A DNA stretch of 64,000 bases from Streptosporangiaceae bacterium NEAU-GS5 (GTDB lineage Bacteria > Actinomycetota > Actinomycetes > Streptosporangiales > Streptosporangiaceae): contig JAGFNW010000005.1 of the NCBI GenBank assembly GCA_017592665.1, forward strand, positions 62,001 through 126,000, read 5' to 3'. Below, in pieces: positions 48,243 to 58,600 of this stretch. The translations under genes and the position numbers were made by a program. The notes under the pieces were generated by a model. The model was not told where the DNA came from. It saw nothing but the letters and a program-made list of their open reading frames with translations, and did not search any database. Every line of letters starts with the position of its first letter. Within the stretch, counting starts at the first letter, position 1.

Positions 48243-50686
48243 GCAATGCCCCCCGACGGGCTCGGCGCCCAGCGCGGCCAGCCGTCGGCCACGAGACGAC
48301 TCTCCCTGGCGACGGCCGGCACGCCGGCCCGCCCGTTTTCGGCGTTGAGGAGCGCCGGGATCTCGTCGGCCCAGCCGAACTTGTCGGAGGCGATCACCCG
48401 GGTGCGCACGTGAGACAGGAAGCCGGCCAGGATCTCCCGCTCGCGATCCCGCAACTGCTGGTAGCCGAGGCCGTTGATGGTGATGGCCGGGGCGAGGTGC
48501 CGGAACGGCGGGAAGCCGTACGCGTCGTCGGTGTTCTGGATCATCCGCTCCAGCGTGCCGGCGCGATCCAGGTCGGACAGCCGGGGCGCGCCGCGCTCGA
48601 TGATGAACAGCTCCTCGACCTGGACCGAGCTGCCGATGCGACAGCTGACGAGCCGATCCACGCTGTACTTGGGCGGCGGGACGATCATCTGGGTGATGGC
48701 GTTGATGCCCATGATCGGCAGGTTGAACGCGGCCAGGCGCAGCGCAATGGACCGGCCGCCCTTGGAGTGCAGCCGGCTCTGGAACTGCAGCCGGCGCCAC
48801 TCCTTCGGGGTGAGGTCGTTGGCCTGCACCGCGCGCAGGGTGTGCGCGCTGATCGTGAGGGGCTTGGGGAAGCAGACGGCCTGACCGGTGGTGTCGATGA
48901 CGGTCATGTCGTCGGAGAGGAACAGCCCTCCGTGGTCGCGTAGCAGCCGCAACACCGTCGCCGTCTTGCCCGTGTCGGTGAGCGCGGAGAGCATGACACC
49001 GGTCCCACCCAGATTGACGGTCGCCGAGTGCAGCAGCATGCGGTCCCGGGAGACCATCACGAAGCGCAGCAGCGCCTCGACGATGTTCGTGTAGACCACA
49101 TGCGGCGAGGCCGCGAGCAGCGGGCCGACCTCGATGTTGATGGTCTCGCCGAGCTCGATCCTGAAGTTGGCGCCGAGCCGGCCCAGGTGCTCCTCGTAGC
49201 GGATGACGTTCTGATTGGCGTACTCGGTCATGCTGGCCCTGCGCCGGGGACCGCGGCCCACGTCGCCGACCCGGACGGCGATGTCCACGTCGCCGTCCGC
49301 GACCCACTGGGCCCGGAAGAACTCCAGTTCGGGGAGCATGATCTGGGAGCCGATCCGGACGATGCCGGCTACGTCATACCGGTAGGGGAGGTATTGGTAG
49401 CGCTTGCGTGAGGGCGGGCCGGCCGCCTCAGGAGCGTCGAGGTCCACGAGCACCTTCACCGGGTCCCGTCCGCCCGTGCGCGCCGCGCCGTAGATGACGC
49501 GGTCGCTGATCAGGAAGCGGGCCAGGAAGAGCACCACCAGCGTGGCCACGTTGGCGACGTAGACGTCGATGCCGGCCCGGACCAGCGCCTCGACGGCGGG
49601 GAGCCTGGGCAGCAGCAGGAGGATGTTGACCAGGAAGAATCGCGCCGCCCGCCCGGTCCAGGCGCCGGTCCGGCTGCGCCGGTAGATCAGTGTGTCGGTG
49701 AGGATGAAATTCCAGGTCGTGGAGGCCAGTGTGGCCAGCGCCACGCCGAGAAGATGATGCAGGCCGAGCGGCTCGTAGAACAGCCACAGCGCGGCGGTGT
49801 TGATCACCATGCCCGACAGGCCCACGAGCCCGAAAGCGACCAGCCGGCCGAGCTCGTGCAGCCGTCCGCGGGAGGTCGACGGACGCTCCCGCAGCTGGCC
49901 GCCGAGCCGATGTCTGCGAAGGCGGGTCAGGTGGCGCATGAACGTGAGCCCCTGCCGGAAAGACGCCTTCGACCGGCCCGCGTGCCGTGGCGCCATCTCG
50001 TAGGCGACCTCGGCCACCTTGGCGCTGGGATGCTTCACCAGAAGCTCCAGCAGGATCTTGAATCCGATGGGGTTGAGCCGGTCGAGATCGATGGCTTCGC
50101 GGCGGAAGGCGAACAGCCCGCTCATCGGGTCGCTGACCGTGGCGAGGCGGCGTGGGAACACGGTCTTGGCCAACCGCATCGCCGAGGACGCGGTGATCAG
50201 GCGGGTCGCGCCGTCGAGACCGTCCACCGAGCCGGTCCCCGCGTAACGGGTGCCGATCACGATGTCGGCGTCATGCCGCATCGCCGTGCGGGCCAGCATC
50301 ACCGCGGTCTCCGGCGGATGCTGGAGGTCGGCGTCCATGACCAGGATCCAGGCGCCGCGGGCATGCCGGGCACCGGCTACGACCGCGCCGCCAAGCCCGC
50401 CGTCCCGCGAGCCTGGCCTACGGTGGAGTAACCGGACTGGAACGTGACAATCAGGGGCGAACTCGGACAGCCGCTCCGGGGTGTCGTCGTCACTGTCGTC
50501 TACCAGCAGAATCTCGGCGGGCAGCGGCGCCAGCGCGGCGCCGAGCTTCTCCAGGAGTGTTGGAACGTTCTCACGCTCGTTCCGGGTGGGAACGATCACC
50601 GTGAGCACCGGGGCATCGCCCGCGTCGTTGAGGCTGGCCACGCCATGCGTGGCCCGGATATCTATGTCGGCGGCCAGGTCGGTCAT
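48239..50686 (-). CDS. Three-part fusion: DPM1-like GT2, GtrA membrane domain, HprK/PEPCK-like P-loop domain
   Basis: An 815-residue protein. Residues 25-245: GT2 of the dolichol-phosphate mannose synthase type (VIVPTRNERENVPTLLEKL, LLVDDSDDDT, MDADLQHPPE, GTRYAGTGSVDG, SDPMSGLFAFRRE). Residues 275-405: four-helix GtrA domain (VAFGLVGLSGMVINTAALWLFY; WNFILTDTLIYRRSR; FLARFLISDRVIYG). Residues 425-800: a soluble domain like HPr kinase/PEP carboxykinase-type P-loop proteins, with MLLHSATVNL, Walker-A ALTDTGKT (568-575) and SDDMTVID (591-598). The first two parts would make and flip a polyprenyl-phosphate hexose; the third could be a kinase or ATP-dependent switch. ATG 50686 has AGGGG upstream. 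First gene of the minus-strand operon. Confidence 0.85.
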   Translation of the reverse strand: MTDLAADIDIRATHGVASLNDAGDAPVLTVIVPTRNERENVPTLLEKLGAALAPLPAEILLVDDSDDDTPERLSEFAPDCHVPVRLLHRRPGSRDGGLGGAVVAGARHARGAWILVMDADLQHPPETAVMLARTAMRHDADIVIGTRYAGTGSVDGLDGATRLITASSAMRLAKTVFPRRLATVSDPMSGLFAFRREAIDLDRLNPIGFKILLELLVKHPSAKVAEVAYEMAPRHAGRSKASFRQGLTFMRHLTRLRRHRLGGQLRERPSTSRGRLHELGRLVAFGLVGLSGMVINTAALWLFYEPLGLHHLLGVALATLASTTWNFILTDTLIYRRSRTGAWTGRAARFFLVNILLLLPRLPAVEALVRAGIDVYVANVATLVVLFLARFLISDRVIYGAARTGGRDPVKVLVDLDAPEAAGPPSRKRYQYLPYRYDVAGIVRIGSQIMLPELEFFRAQWVADGDVDIAVRVGDVGRGPRRRASMTEYANQNVIRYEEHLGRLGANFRIELGETINIEVGPLLAASPHVVYTNIVEALLRFVMVSRDRMLLHSATVNLGGTGVMLSALTDTGKTATVLRLLRDHGGLFLSDDMTVIDTTGQAVCFPKPLTISAHTLRAVQANDLTPKEWRRLQFQSRLHSKGGRSIALRLAAFNLPIMGINAITQMIVPPPKYSVDRLVSCRIGSSVQVEELFIIERGAPRLSDLDRAGTLERMIQNTDDAYGFPPFRHLAPAITINGLGYQQLRDREREILAGFLSHVRTRVIASDKFGWADEIPALLNAENGRAGVPAVARESRLVADGWPRWAPSPSGGIA

Positions 50687-51454
50687 CTAACCCCTCCGGA
50701 TTCGGAAACAGGCATGCGAGGACGCCTTCGGGAGCCTGCAGTTCCCCCAACCGGCATGAAGTTTTGACCACTCGGCGCCGACCAATGTGCCACCCCAAGA
50801 AGTGACACATTGGCAAATCATAGATATACCAAACGGGTCCAACAAGTGGCCAATTTGTGAACGATAGGATAACGAGCGCATTGTTATCACGACGTTTCGT
50901 GATCACGGTATCCGCGCGTCCGATTGCTTGACATTTCGCCCGAATCATGTTTCGTAATCATGAATCTTTGATTAACAAACGCTTCTATCTGCTGTTTCGG
51001 CCGGCCCCGGCCATACCTTCCGGCCGGTAATATAGCGCTGAAGAAATAAAAGATTCACGTTCTGTTCATCAACGCGAGCCAGGATCGCGTTCGACCGGCC
51101 CCGAACTCCGCACATGCCGTGAATTCACAAGGTGCGATCGCAGCAGTGAATACAGGACATACATCAAGGGACACGACGCCCGCATCCCAGCGGCTCACAA
51201 TTACGACTCCATGGGTCGAAGCGCCCACTCCACATCGGCCGCCACGTAGCGCGCAGCCGGGAGACCACCACCGACAGGCACCGGCAGCCACCGGCACGCA
51301 GCACCGAACGTTCAAGCTACGTTCATCGACGTCACTTTCGTCACATGTCTGCATATTGATTTCCTTTCACGCCGCGATAACCTGATGGATCCTGCCGCGA
51401 CATGAGGGCTCCTGACTATTGGCACGTACCAAACCAGATCCTGTGGGGGGATGC
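50687..51454. promoter_or_regulatory. 768-bp AT-richer divergent intergenic region of the surface-glycan cluster
   Basis: No convincing gene. It holds a TTGACA -35 on the plus strand (50928-50933), palindromes CGTGATCACG (50898-50907) and GTGAATTCAC (51119-51128), inverted GATAAC/GTTATC (50868-50873, 50883-50888), GGCCGG/CCGGCC arms near 50999-51028 and a large inverted repeat at 50782-50813. Composition drops well below the flanking genes around 50.8-51.06 kb. It probably contains two divergent promoters with long leaders and binding sites for several regulators. Short open frames at 51055-51385 lack RBSs and typical codon bias. Confidence 0.6.
50782..50813. repeat. 12-bp inverted repeat with 8-base loop upstream of the fusion gene
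   Basis: CCAATGTG-C-CAC (50782-50793) and GTG-A-CACATTGG (50802-50813) pair at 11 of 12 positions around CCCAAGAA. It lies 96 bases upstream of ATG 50686, so it is either an operator or a leader-RNA hairpin of the minus-strand operon. Confidence 0.65.
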
Positions 51455-51859
51455 GTGCGTGTTAAGGGATCTCACTTACGTGGCGCGAGGTTTGCTTTAG
51501 TAGGGGCATCCTGCTTTTTAGTTCAGTATGGGACATTGTCACTATTGTCCCGATTCGGCATGGCGCCGACGCTCGCCAACGGGCTCGGGTTCGCGGCCTC
51601 CGCTCAGCTGAACTACCTTCTCAGCGCCCACTTCACGTGGGGTGACCGGCGGCCGTCGCGAGCCCTTTCCACCAAAGCGTGGCTGTCGTACAACGCGACC
51701 GTCCTCATCGCGCTGACCGTCAACACGGCCGTCTTCGCCGCCGCGTGCCTGGCCGTACATCCGCTTGTCGCGTCCCTTCTGGGCGTGATATTTGGCGCAG
51801 CTTTCACCTATTCGATCTGCAATTTCGTGATTTTCCGGAGCCGAAAGGTGCTCACATGA
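51455..51859 (+). CDS. GtrA-family membrane protein with three early TTA codons
   Basis: A 134-residue four-helix GtrA protein (RFALVGASCFLVQYGTLSLLSRFG, LANGLGFAASAQLNYLLSAHFTW, ATVLIALTVNTAVFAAACLAV, ASLLGVIFGAAFTYSICNFVIFRSRK). GtrA proteins flip or assist polyprenyl-phosphate sugars. GTG 51455 is chosen because GGGGGGA lies just upstream and similarity begins there. Leu8, Leu15 and Leu22 (51476, 51497, 51518) are all TTA, the rarest codon in such genomes, plus other AT-ending codons (GTT, TTT, GCT, GTA) that vanish after codon 35. This suggests bldA-type translational control. ATGA overlap with the next gene. Confidence 0.82.
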   Translation: MRVKGSHLRGARFALVGASCFLVQYGTLSLLSRFGMAPTLANGLGFAASAQLNYLLSAHFTWGDRRPSRALSTKAWLSYNATVLIALTVNTAVFAAACLAVHPLVASLLGVIFGAAFTYSICNFVIFRSRKVLT

Positions 51860-54180
51860 CCGTCCCAACGATGGGTTCGGCCGCGGTGACCACTGTCTCG
51901 ATCACTGGGCGCACATACACGGAAGGCGTGGCCGTCGTCATGCCCGCCTACGGGGAAGAAGACAACATCGAGGCGACGGTCGAGGATTTCCTGCGCACGC
52001 TGGCCGGGACGCCGCACAAGGTGATCGTGGTCGACGACGGCAGCCTCGACCGCACGGGCGAGATCCTCGACCGCCTGGCCGAACGCCACCCTGACCACGT
52101 GATCGCGGCCCATCACCTGGTCAACCGCGGTTACGGGGCGGCCGTGCGAAGCGGCATCACACTCGCCCTGGAGTCCACAGACCTGCGGCGACTGCTGCTG
52201 ACCGACTCCGATGGGCAGTTCAAGGCCGAGGACCTGCCGATCATGCTGAAGGTCCAGCGGACCGAACGCGCCGACGGAGTGATCGGTTATCGCCGCCACC
52301 GGGCCGACCCGCCCATGCGCCGGATCAACGCGTTCATCTGGTCCCAGCTCAGCCGCCTGCTGCTGGGCACGCGCAGCCGCGACGTCGACTGCGCGTACAA
52401 GCTGCTGGACCGCCGGCTCCTCGATGGCGTGCACCTGCGCGGCGAGGCGGCGGCCATCTCGCCCGAGCTGCTCGCCAAGATCCGCGGCACCGGTACGCGG
52501 ATCATCGAGCACCCGGTCGGCCACTATCCGCGGCGGCACGGCGATCAGACCGGCGCCAGGCTGTCGGTGATCCTCCGATCGCTGGTCAGCCTCGCGGCCG
52601 TCTACCGGGACCTGGTGCGCGACGGCCGACGCTGGGGCCGGGCGCGGCGGCTGCTCAAGCCCGCGGACCCGGTGCTCGCCATGATCACGCTCGGTGCCGT
52701 CGTGCTCTCGGTCGTGGCGACCGTCCACTACATGAGCCAGGACCTGGTCCTTTCGTACAAGGACGCCGTCTCGCACGTGCTGATCGCGCGGCGCGTGGTG
52801 GACAGCCCGACCAACGGCGTCGCCCAACTCGGCGGCGTGTGGCTGCCGCTGCCGCACCTGCTCGCCGTCCCTCTGGTCTGGATCCAGGCCATGTACGAGA
52901 CGGGGCTGGCCAGCAGCGTCGTGTCGATGATCGCCTACGTGGTGACGGTCCGCTATGTGTACAAACTGGCTACGGCCATGGCCGGTCTGCGGTTCTCCGG
53001 CAACCGCGTCGCCGGGATCGCCGCCGCGGCCGTGTTCGGGCTGAACCCCAATGTGCTCTACCTGCAGGCCACGCCGATGACCGAGGCGCTGCTGTTCGCC
53101 TGCATCGCGGGAGCCGTCTACCACCTGAACGAATGGTGCCGGACGGGCCGCTACGTGCGATTGGCCGTCTGCTCGGCATGGGTGGCGCTGGCCTCGCTCA
53201 CCCGCTACGAAGGCTGGGTCCTGTGCCTCGCGGTGACCGCGGTGGTCGGCTACACGGCGCTGCGCCGCTGGCGCGGCTACACCCGGATCGAGGCCAACCT
53301 GATCTTCTTCGGGGTGGTCGCGTACAGCGGGATCATCGGATGGCTCGGCTGGAACGGGATCATCTTCGGAAATCCGCTTTACTGGCAGACCGGGGAGTAC
53401 GCCAAGCCGTCCCTGTGGGTGTCGGCCGGCGACCGGACCGTCGGCGACATCGTGATCTCCGCGAAGACCTACCTGATCGCGATGGTGGACGACATCGGCT
53501 GGGCGACGCTCGCGCTGGGCTTTGCCGGGCTGCTGCTCTACGCCTTCTTCCACCGCCTCGCCGCCGCCACGGCCGCGCCGTACACGCTGGTGGTCTTCCT
53601 GCCGTTCTACATCTACACGCTGTATGCGGGGCAGCGTCCGCTGCACGTGACGGAGATACACGGCGACCTGTACAACGTGCGGTTCGGGCTGGTCATGGCG
53701 CTGGCGACGGCCGTGTTCGCGGGCTATGTGGTACGGCTCGCGGCCGGCGCGGTGGCCGTGCGGGTCGCCGTGGCGGGCACGGTGGCCGCCTCGGTCTTCG
53801 CCGTCTCCGGCACGGCGACGCTGGCCGAGCCCGTGGCGTACCTGAACAGCAAGGGCGGGCGGATCGACGTGGGGTCGGCGTCCTGGCTGCGCGAACACTA
53901 CGACGGCGGCATGGTCCTCATGCAGAACTTCGGCAACGAACTCGTCGTGTTCGGCTCGCGGCTGCCCCTCGGCCAGGTCCTCTACGAGGGCAGCTTCCGC
54001 AAGTGGGAGCCTGCGCTCGCCGATCCCGCCGGACGCGACGTCCGGTGGATCTACATGCGCTCATCCAAGGGAGCCGAAGACGGCGTCTATCGGGCCCTGT
54101 ACGGCACGGCGCGGTTGCGCGACCGCTACGAACTGCTCTATCAGGACGCGGACCGGCTCATCTATCGGGAAAAGCCATGA
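51856..54180 (+). CDS. GT2 glycosyltransferase fused to a polytopic GT-C-like membrane domain
   Basis: A 774-residue protein. Residues 20-260: DPM1-like GT2 (VAVVMPAYGEEDNIEATVEDFL, VIVVDDGSLDRTGEIL, NRGYGAAVRSGI, LTDSDGQFKAEDLP, SRDVDCAYKLLDRRLLDGV). From about residue 275: roughly ten membrane helices with ALASLTRYEGWVL and long loops, like GT39/GT87-type or uncharacterised GT-C proteins; the final 130 residues are extracytoplasmic (DVGSASWLREHYDGGMVLMQNFG). One chain could thus both load a polyprenyl carrier and transfer the sugar outside. Starts in the GtrA stop (ATGA) and ends in the start of the next GT2 gene. Confidence 0.85.
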   Translation: MTVPTMGSAAVTTVSITGRTYTEGVAVVMPAYGEEDNIEATVEDFLRTLAGTPHKVIVVDDGSLDRTGEILDRLAERHPDHVIAAHHLVNRGYGAAVRSGITLALESTDLRRLLLTDSDGQFKAEDLPIMLKVQRTERADGVIGYRRHRADPPMRRINAFIWSQLSRLLLGTRSRDVDCAYKLLDRRLLDGVHLRGEAAAISPELLAKIRGTGTRIIEHPVGHYPRRHGDQTGARLSVILRSLVSLAAVYRDLVRDGRRWGRARRLLKPADPVLAMITLGAVVLSVVATVHYMSQDLVLSYKDAVSHVLIARRVVDSPTNGVAQLGGVWLPLPHLLAVPLVWIQAMYETGLASSVVSMIAYVVTVRYVYKLATAMAGLRFSGNRVAGIAAAAVFGLNPNVLYLQATPMTEALLFACIAGAVYHLNEWCRTGRYVRLAVCSAWVALASLTRYEGWVLCLAVTAVVGYTALRRWRGYTRIEANLIFFGVVAYSGIIGWLGWNGIIFGNPLYWQTGEYAKPSLWVSAGDRTVGDIVISAKTYLIAMVDDIGWATLALGFAGLLLYAFFHRLAAATAAPYTLVVFLPFYIYTLYAGQRPLHVTEIHGDLYNVRFGLVMALATAVFAGYVVRLAAGAVAVRVAVAGTVAASVFAVSGTATLAEPVAYLNSKGGRIDVGSASWLREHYDGGMVLMQNFGNELVVFGSRLPLGQVLYEGSFRKWEPALADPAGRDVRWIYMRSSKGAEDGVYRALYGTARLRDRYELLYQDADRLIYREKP

Positions 54181-55598
54181 TTCTCCTTGCGGAATCCACA
54201 TCCATCGCCCCTATCCCCGACGAGTTGAGCGCGCGCCGCCTGCTCAGCCGTGGTCAGGCCATCGCGGGCGCGGTAGGGCTGGTCCTGATCGCGGCCGGCC
54301 TCGCGGTCCGGCTGATCACCGGTTTCGGGCCATCCTTCACGCAGGTGGGCCAGATCGCGGTGGGCGCGGTCACGGCCGTCTACTGCGCGGTGATCGCCTT
54401 CAAGCTGGCCATGGTGTTCAACGCGTGGGGCTCGCCGGTGATCCGATTCCAGGATGGCGACCTGCGGGTCATCCCTGACGAGGCACTGCCCGTCTACACG
54501 GTCCTCGTGCCGCTGCACCGGGAGAGCGCGGTACTGCCGTCGCTGATCGACCGGCTGGCGCACCTGGACTACCCGGCGGGGCGGCTGCAGATCCTGCTGC
54601 TGATCGAGGAGGACGACCAGGAGACCCAGGCGGCCATGCCGAAGCTGCCGCCCCAGTTCGAGATCGTGGTCATCCCGCACTCCCAGCCGAAGACCAAACC
54701 GAAGGCCTGCAATGTCGGGCTCCGGCGCGCGATCGGCGAATTCTGCGTGATCTACGATGCCGAGGACAGGCCTGACCCGGATCAGCTGCGCAAGGCCGTC
54801 CTGGCGTTCCGCACGCTGCCGGACCGGGTGGTGTGCGTCCAGGCGGAGCTGCAGTACTGGAACCCGTGGACGAACTGGCTCACACAGTGCTTCGCCGCCG
54901 AGTACGCCACGAACTTCTCGCTTTCGCTGCGCGGCTTCGACCGCCACCGGCTGGCCATCCCGCTCGGCGGCACGTCCAACCACTTCAGGACCGACGCGCT
55001 CCACGCGCTCGGCGGCTGGGACCCGTACAACGTGACAGAGGACGCCGACCTCGGAATCCGGATCGCGCGGCGTGGCTGGGACGTCCGCATGATGATCTCG
55101 GTCACCGAGGAGGAGGCCAACAGCCGGCTCGGCAACTGGGTGAAGCAGCGCAGCCGATGGATCAAGGGCTACATCCAGACCTGGCTGGTGCACACACGCC
55201 GCCCGATCAAGCTCTGGCGTGAGCTCGGCGCGCGGCGGTTCATGGCGTTCCATCTGACGCTCGGATTCTCCACGTTCACCACGCTCGTCAACCCGTTCTT
55301 CTGGGCCATGACGCTGCTCTACTTCGTCACGGGCACGCGCTACATCGAGGCGCTGTTCCCCGCCGCCGTCCTGTACGCCGGGGTGGTGACCATGATCATC
55401 GGCAACTTCCTGATGATGTACTGCCTGATGACCGGCTGCATGGAGCGCGGGCTGCACAAGGCGGTGCGTGCCATGCTGACCGTGCCGCTCTACTGGGGCC
55501 TGATGAGCCTCGCCGCGTACAAGGCGGTCTTCCAGCTGCTGCGGCCCAGCCGCAGGCACTACTGGGAGCTCACCGAGCACGGCCTGGTGAGCGAGTAG
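54177..55598 (+). CDS. Cellulose-synthase-like GT2 membrane glycosyltransferase
   Basis: A 473-residue processive-type GT2: two N-terminal helices, then the catalytic domain with VYTVLVPLHRESAVLPSLIDRL, KPKACNVGLRRAIGEFCVIYDAEDRPDPDQL (donor/metal D-x-D), GGTSNHFRTDALHALGGWDPYNVTEDADLGIRI (TED base) and QRSRWIKGYIQTWL (Q-x-x-RW), followed by three to four helices. Such enzymes polymerise or extrude beta-linked glycans. ATG 54177 overlaps the upstream stop. It is followed three bases later by the secreted GSDH-like gene. Confidence 0.92.
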   Translation: MILLAESTSIAPIPDELSARRLLSRGQAIAGAVGLVLIAAGLAVRLITGFGPSFTQVGQIAVGAVTAVYCAVIAFKLAMVFNAWGSPVIRFQDGDLRVIPDEALPVYTVLVPLHRESAVLPSLIDRLAHLDYPAGRLQILLLIEEDDQETQAAMPKLPPQFEIVVIPHSQPKTKPKACNVGLRRAIGEFCVIYDAEDRPDPDQLRKAVLAFRTLPDRVVCVQAELQYWNPWTNWLTQCFAAEYATNFSLSLRGFDRHRLAIPLGGTSNHFRTDALHALGGWDPYNVTEDADLGIRIARRGWDVRMMISVTEEEANSRLGNWVKQRSRWIKGYIQTWLVHTRRPIKLWRELGARRFMAFHLTLGFSTFTTLVNPFFWAMTLLYFVTGTRYIEALFPAAVLYAGVVTMIIGNFLMMYCLMTGCMERGLHKAVRAMLTVPLYWGLMSLAAYKAVFQLLRPSRRHYWELTEHGLVSE

Positions 55599-55600
55599 TC

Positions 55601-58600
55601 ATGCGCGCCATCCTGACATTCTTATCGGCGCTCCTGCTCCCGCTCGCCTGTCTCGTGGTCGTGCCCGTCGCGTCCGCGGCCGCCGGCGTGCCCGCCGAAT
55701 TCGACAAGACGCTCGTGGCCGACGGACTCGACCAGCCGACCGCGTTCCGCTTCCTGCCGGACGGGCGCATCCTCATCGCCGAGAAGAACGGCGCCATACG
55801 GCTGATCAAGAACGGCGTGCTCCAGGAGGAGCCGGTCGTCACCGTGCCCACCGCCAACGCCGACGAGCGCGGCCTCTTGGGGATCGAGATCGACCCCGAC
55901 TTTTCTGCCAACGGATGGATTTATGCGGCTTACACGCACTCGGATGACTTTGATCGGCTGAGCCGGTTCACCATGACCGGTGACACGATCAGCCTGTCTT
56001 CCGAGGTCGTGCTGCTCAAGTCGAACCAGCAGGCCAACATCTTCCACCACGGCGGCGAGGTGCGCTTCGGCCAGGACGGCAAGCTCTACTGGTCGCTCGG
56101 TATGAACACCTATAACCCCAACTCGCAGAACCTCGGCACGCTGCACGGCAAGATCCTGCGGATCAACAAGGACGGCGGCATCCCGCCCGACAACCCGTTC
56201 GTCGGCACGCCCGGCGTCGAGCCCGCCATCTGGGCGTACGGCGTGCGCAACACCTTCCGCTTCGACGTGATCCCCGACGGGCCGAACGCCGGCAAGATCC
56301 TCGGCGCGGACGTGGGCGGCTCGAAGTGGGAGGAGCTCAACGTCATCGAGCGAGGCGGCAACTACGGCTGGGTGACCACCGAAGGCGTATGCGACGGCTG
56401 CGGCTTCATCAACCCTGTCTTCACCTATCCGCACACCGATCCGCCGGCCGCGGCCGGATCGATGACGGCCGTCGCCGTCTACACGGGAAACGCCTTCCCT
56501 GCCGAATTCGACCACGCGGTCTTCTTCGCCGACTACACGCTCCACTTCATCAAGTGGCTGAAGATGGACGACGAGTTCCAGAGCGTGATCTCGGTCAACG
56601 ACTTCGACCTCGACGCGGGCACCCCGGTCCAGCTCAGCGTGGGCCCGGACGGCGACCTCTACCAGCTCAACATCTTCCCGGGGGCGCTCTACAAGATCGG
56701 TCCGTCCGGCGGTGACCGCGCACCCGTGGCCAAAGCCTCGGCGACGCCCGCTGACGGCCTCGCGCCGCTCAGCGTCGCCTTCTCCTCCGAGGGCACGGCC
56801 GACCCCGATCCCGGCACGAACCTCACCTACGCCTGGGACTTCAAGGACGGGTCGACGTCCACCGACCCCAACCCCACGCACGTGTTCACCACGGACGGCA
56901 CGTACGAGGTGAGCCTCACCGTGAGCGACGGCGTCAAGACCTCCGTGGCGACGCGACGGGTGACCGTCGGAAACCGGCATCCGACAGGAACCATCACCTC
57001 GCCGCAAGACCAGTCGAAGTACAGCGCAGGAGACGAGATCTCCTACTCGGCGACCGCCACCGACCCCGAGGACGGCACGCTGCCCGCCGGCGCGTACTCG
57101 TGGAGCGTGGTGTTCCACCACGCCGACCACATCCACCCGTTCCTCGGCCCGATCAACGGCGTGACCCACGGCACGTTCACCATCCCCCGGGTGGCCGACA
57201 ACATCGACACGACCTGGTATGAGATCAAGCTGACGGTCACCGACGCCGGAGGACTGAGCCACACGTCATCGGTGGCGATCAAACCCAACCTGGTGACGCT
57301 GACCTTCACATCCAACCCGCTCGGCCCGACGTACACCGTGGACGGCCTTCCCTTCACGGGCACCAAGGTCGAGCAGGCGGTGGTCGGCGTCGAGCGCACG
57401 CTCAGCTCGCCGACCACTCAGTTCTACAACGGGGCTCAGTTCGCCTTCGACAACTGGAGCGACGGGGGCGAGCAGACCCACGTGATCAGGACTCCGGCCA
57501 CGCCCACGACGTACCAGGTGAACCTTCTCGAGCTCGTCCAGCCGCCCGCGCCCTGGCAGAGCAAGGACATCGGAGCACGCACGGTCGCGGGAACGACGTT
57601 CTACGACAACGGCTCGTTCACCCTCAAGGGTGGCGGCAACGACATCTGGGACGCCACCGACGAGTTCCGCTACGTCTACCAGCCGCTCAACGGCGACGGC
57701 ACGATCATCGCGAAGGTGTCGTCGCAGCAGAACACCAACCCGTGGGCCAAGGCCGGCGTCATGATCAAGGAGGCCGCCTCCGGATCGGCGAAGTACGCCG
57801 CGGTCGCACTCACGCCGGAAAACGGCATGCACTTCCAGTACGACTTCAACGGCGACGGCGGCGGATACGCGTCATCGACGGGCTGGATGAAGCTGACCCG
57901 CGTCGGCGACCTGTTCACCGCCTACCGCTCGCCTGACGGAATCGCCTGGACGTCCATCGGCAGCACGACTTTGGCCATGCAAGCGGACGTGACGGTCGGC
58001 CTGTTCGTCTGCTCACACGACATGACGGCGCTCGGCCAGGCCGTGTTCGACGCGGTGAGCGTCACCCAGGGCAGCACCGTCGGCCCCCCGCCCGCCCCAT
58101 GGTCCCTGGCCGCCGTCGGGACCACGGGATCGGCCACGTACGACGCGTCGAACGGCGCGTTCACGGTCAACGGCGGCGGCCACGACGTGTGGGACACCAC
58201 TCAGGAGTTCGCGTTCCTGCGCCGCCCGATGGCCGGCGACGGCTCGATCACGGCACGGGTCACCGCGCAGACCCCGACGTCCGATTGGGCCAAGGCCGGC
58301 GTCATGGTCAGGAGCGGCACGGCGTTCGCCGACATGCTGATCACGCCGGAGCACGGCGCACATTTCCAGACCTCCGCGCCGTCCGATGCGGCGGCAGGCG
58401 ACGTCGCATGGGTGCGACTGGTCCGTACGGGCGACGTGGTCACCGGATACGCCTCGCCGGACGGCACGGCGTGGACTCAGATCGGCCAGTTCTCCGGCTT
58501 CACGGGCCAGGTGGACGCCGGCATGTTCGTGACCGCGCATTCCGGCTCTGGTGTCGGCTCCGCGACGTTCGACCACGTGACGTTCGACGCGCCGGATGAC

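Noticed and set aside
51055-51385. Short open frames in the large intergenic region (99 and 88 codons)
   Set aside because: No RBS, atypical codon use and no recognisable sequence; they lie in the probable promoter region.
51808-53898. Long minus-strand frame opposite the GT2-GT-C fusion gene
   Set aside because: His/Arg/Asp-rich shadow product; the plus strand has a clear glycosyltransferase and overlapping ATGA starts.
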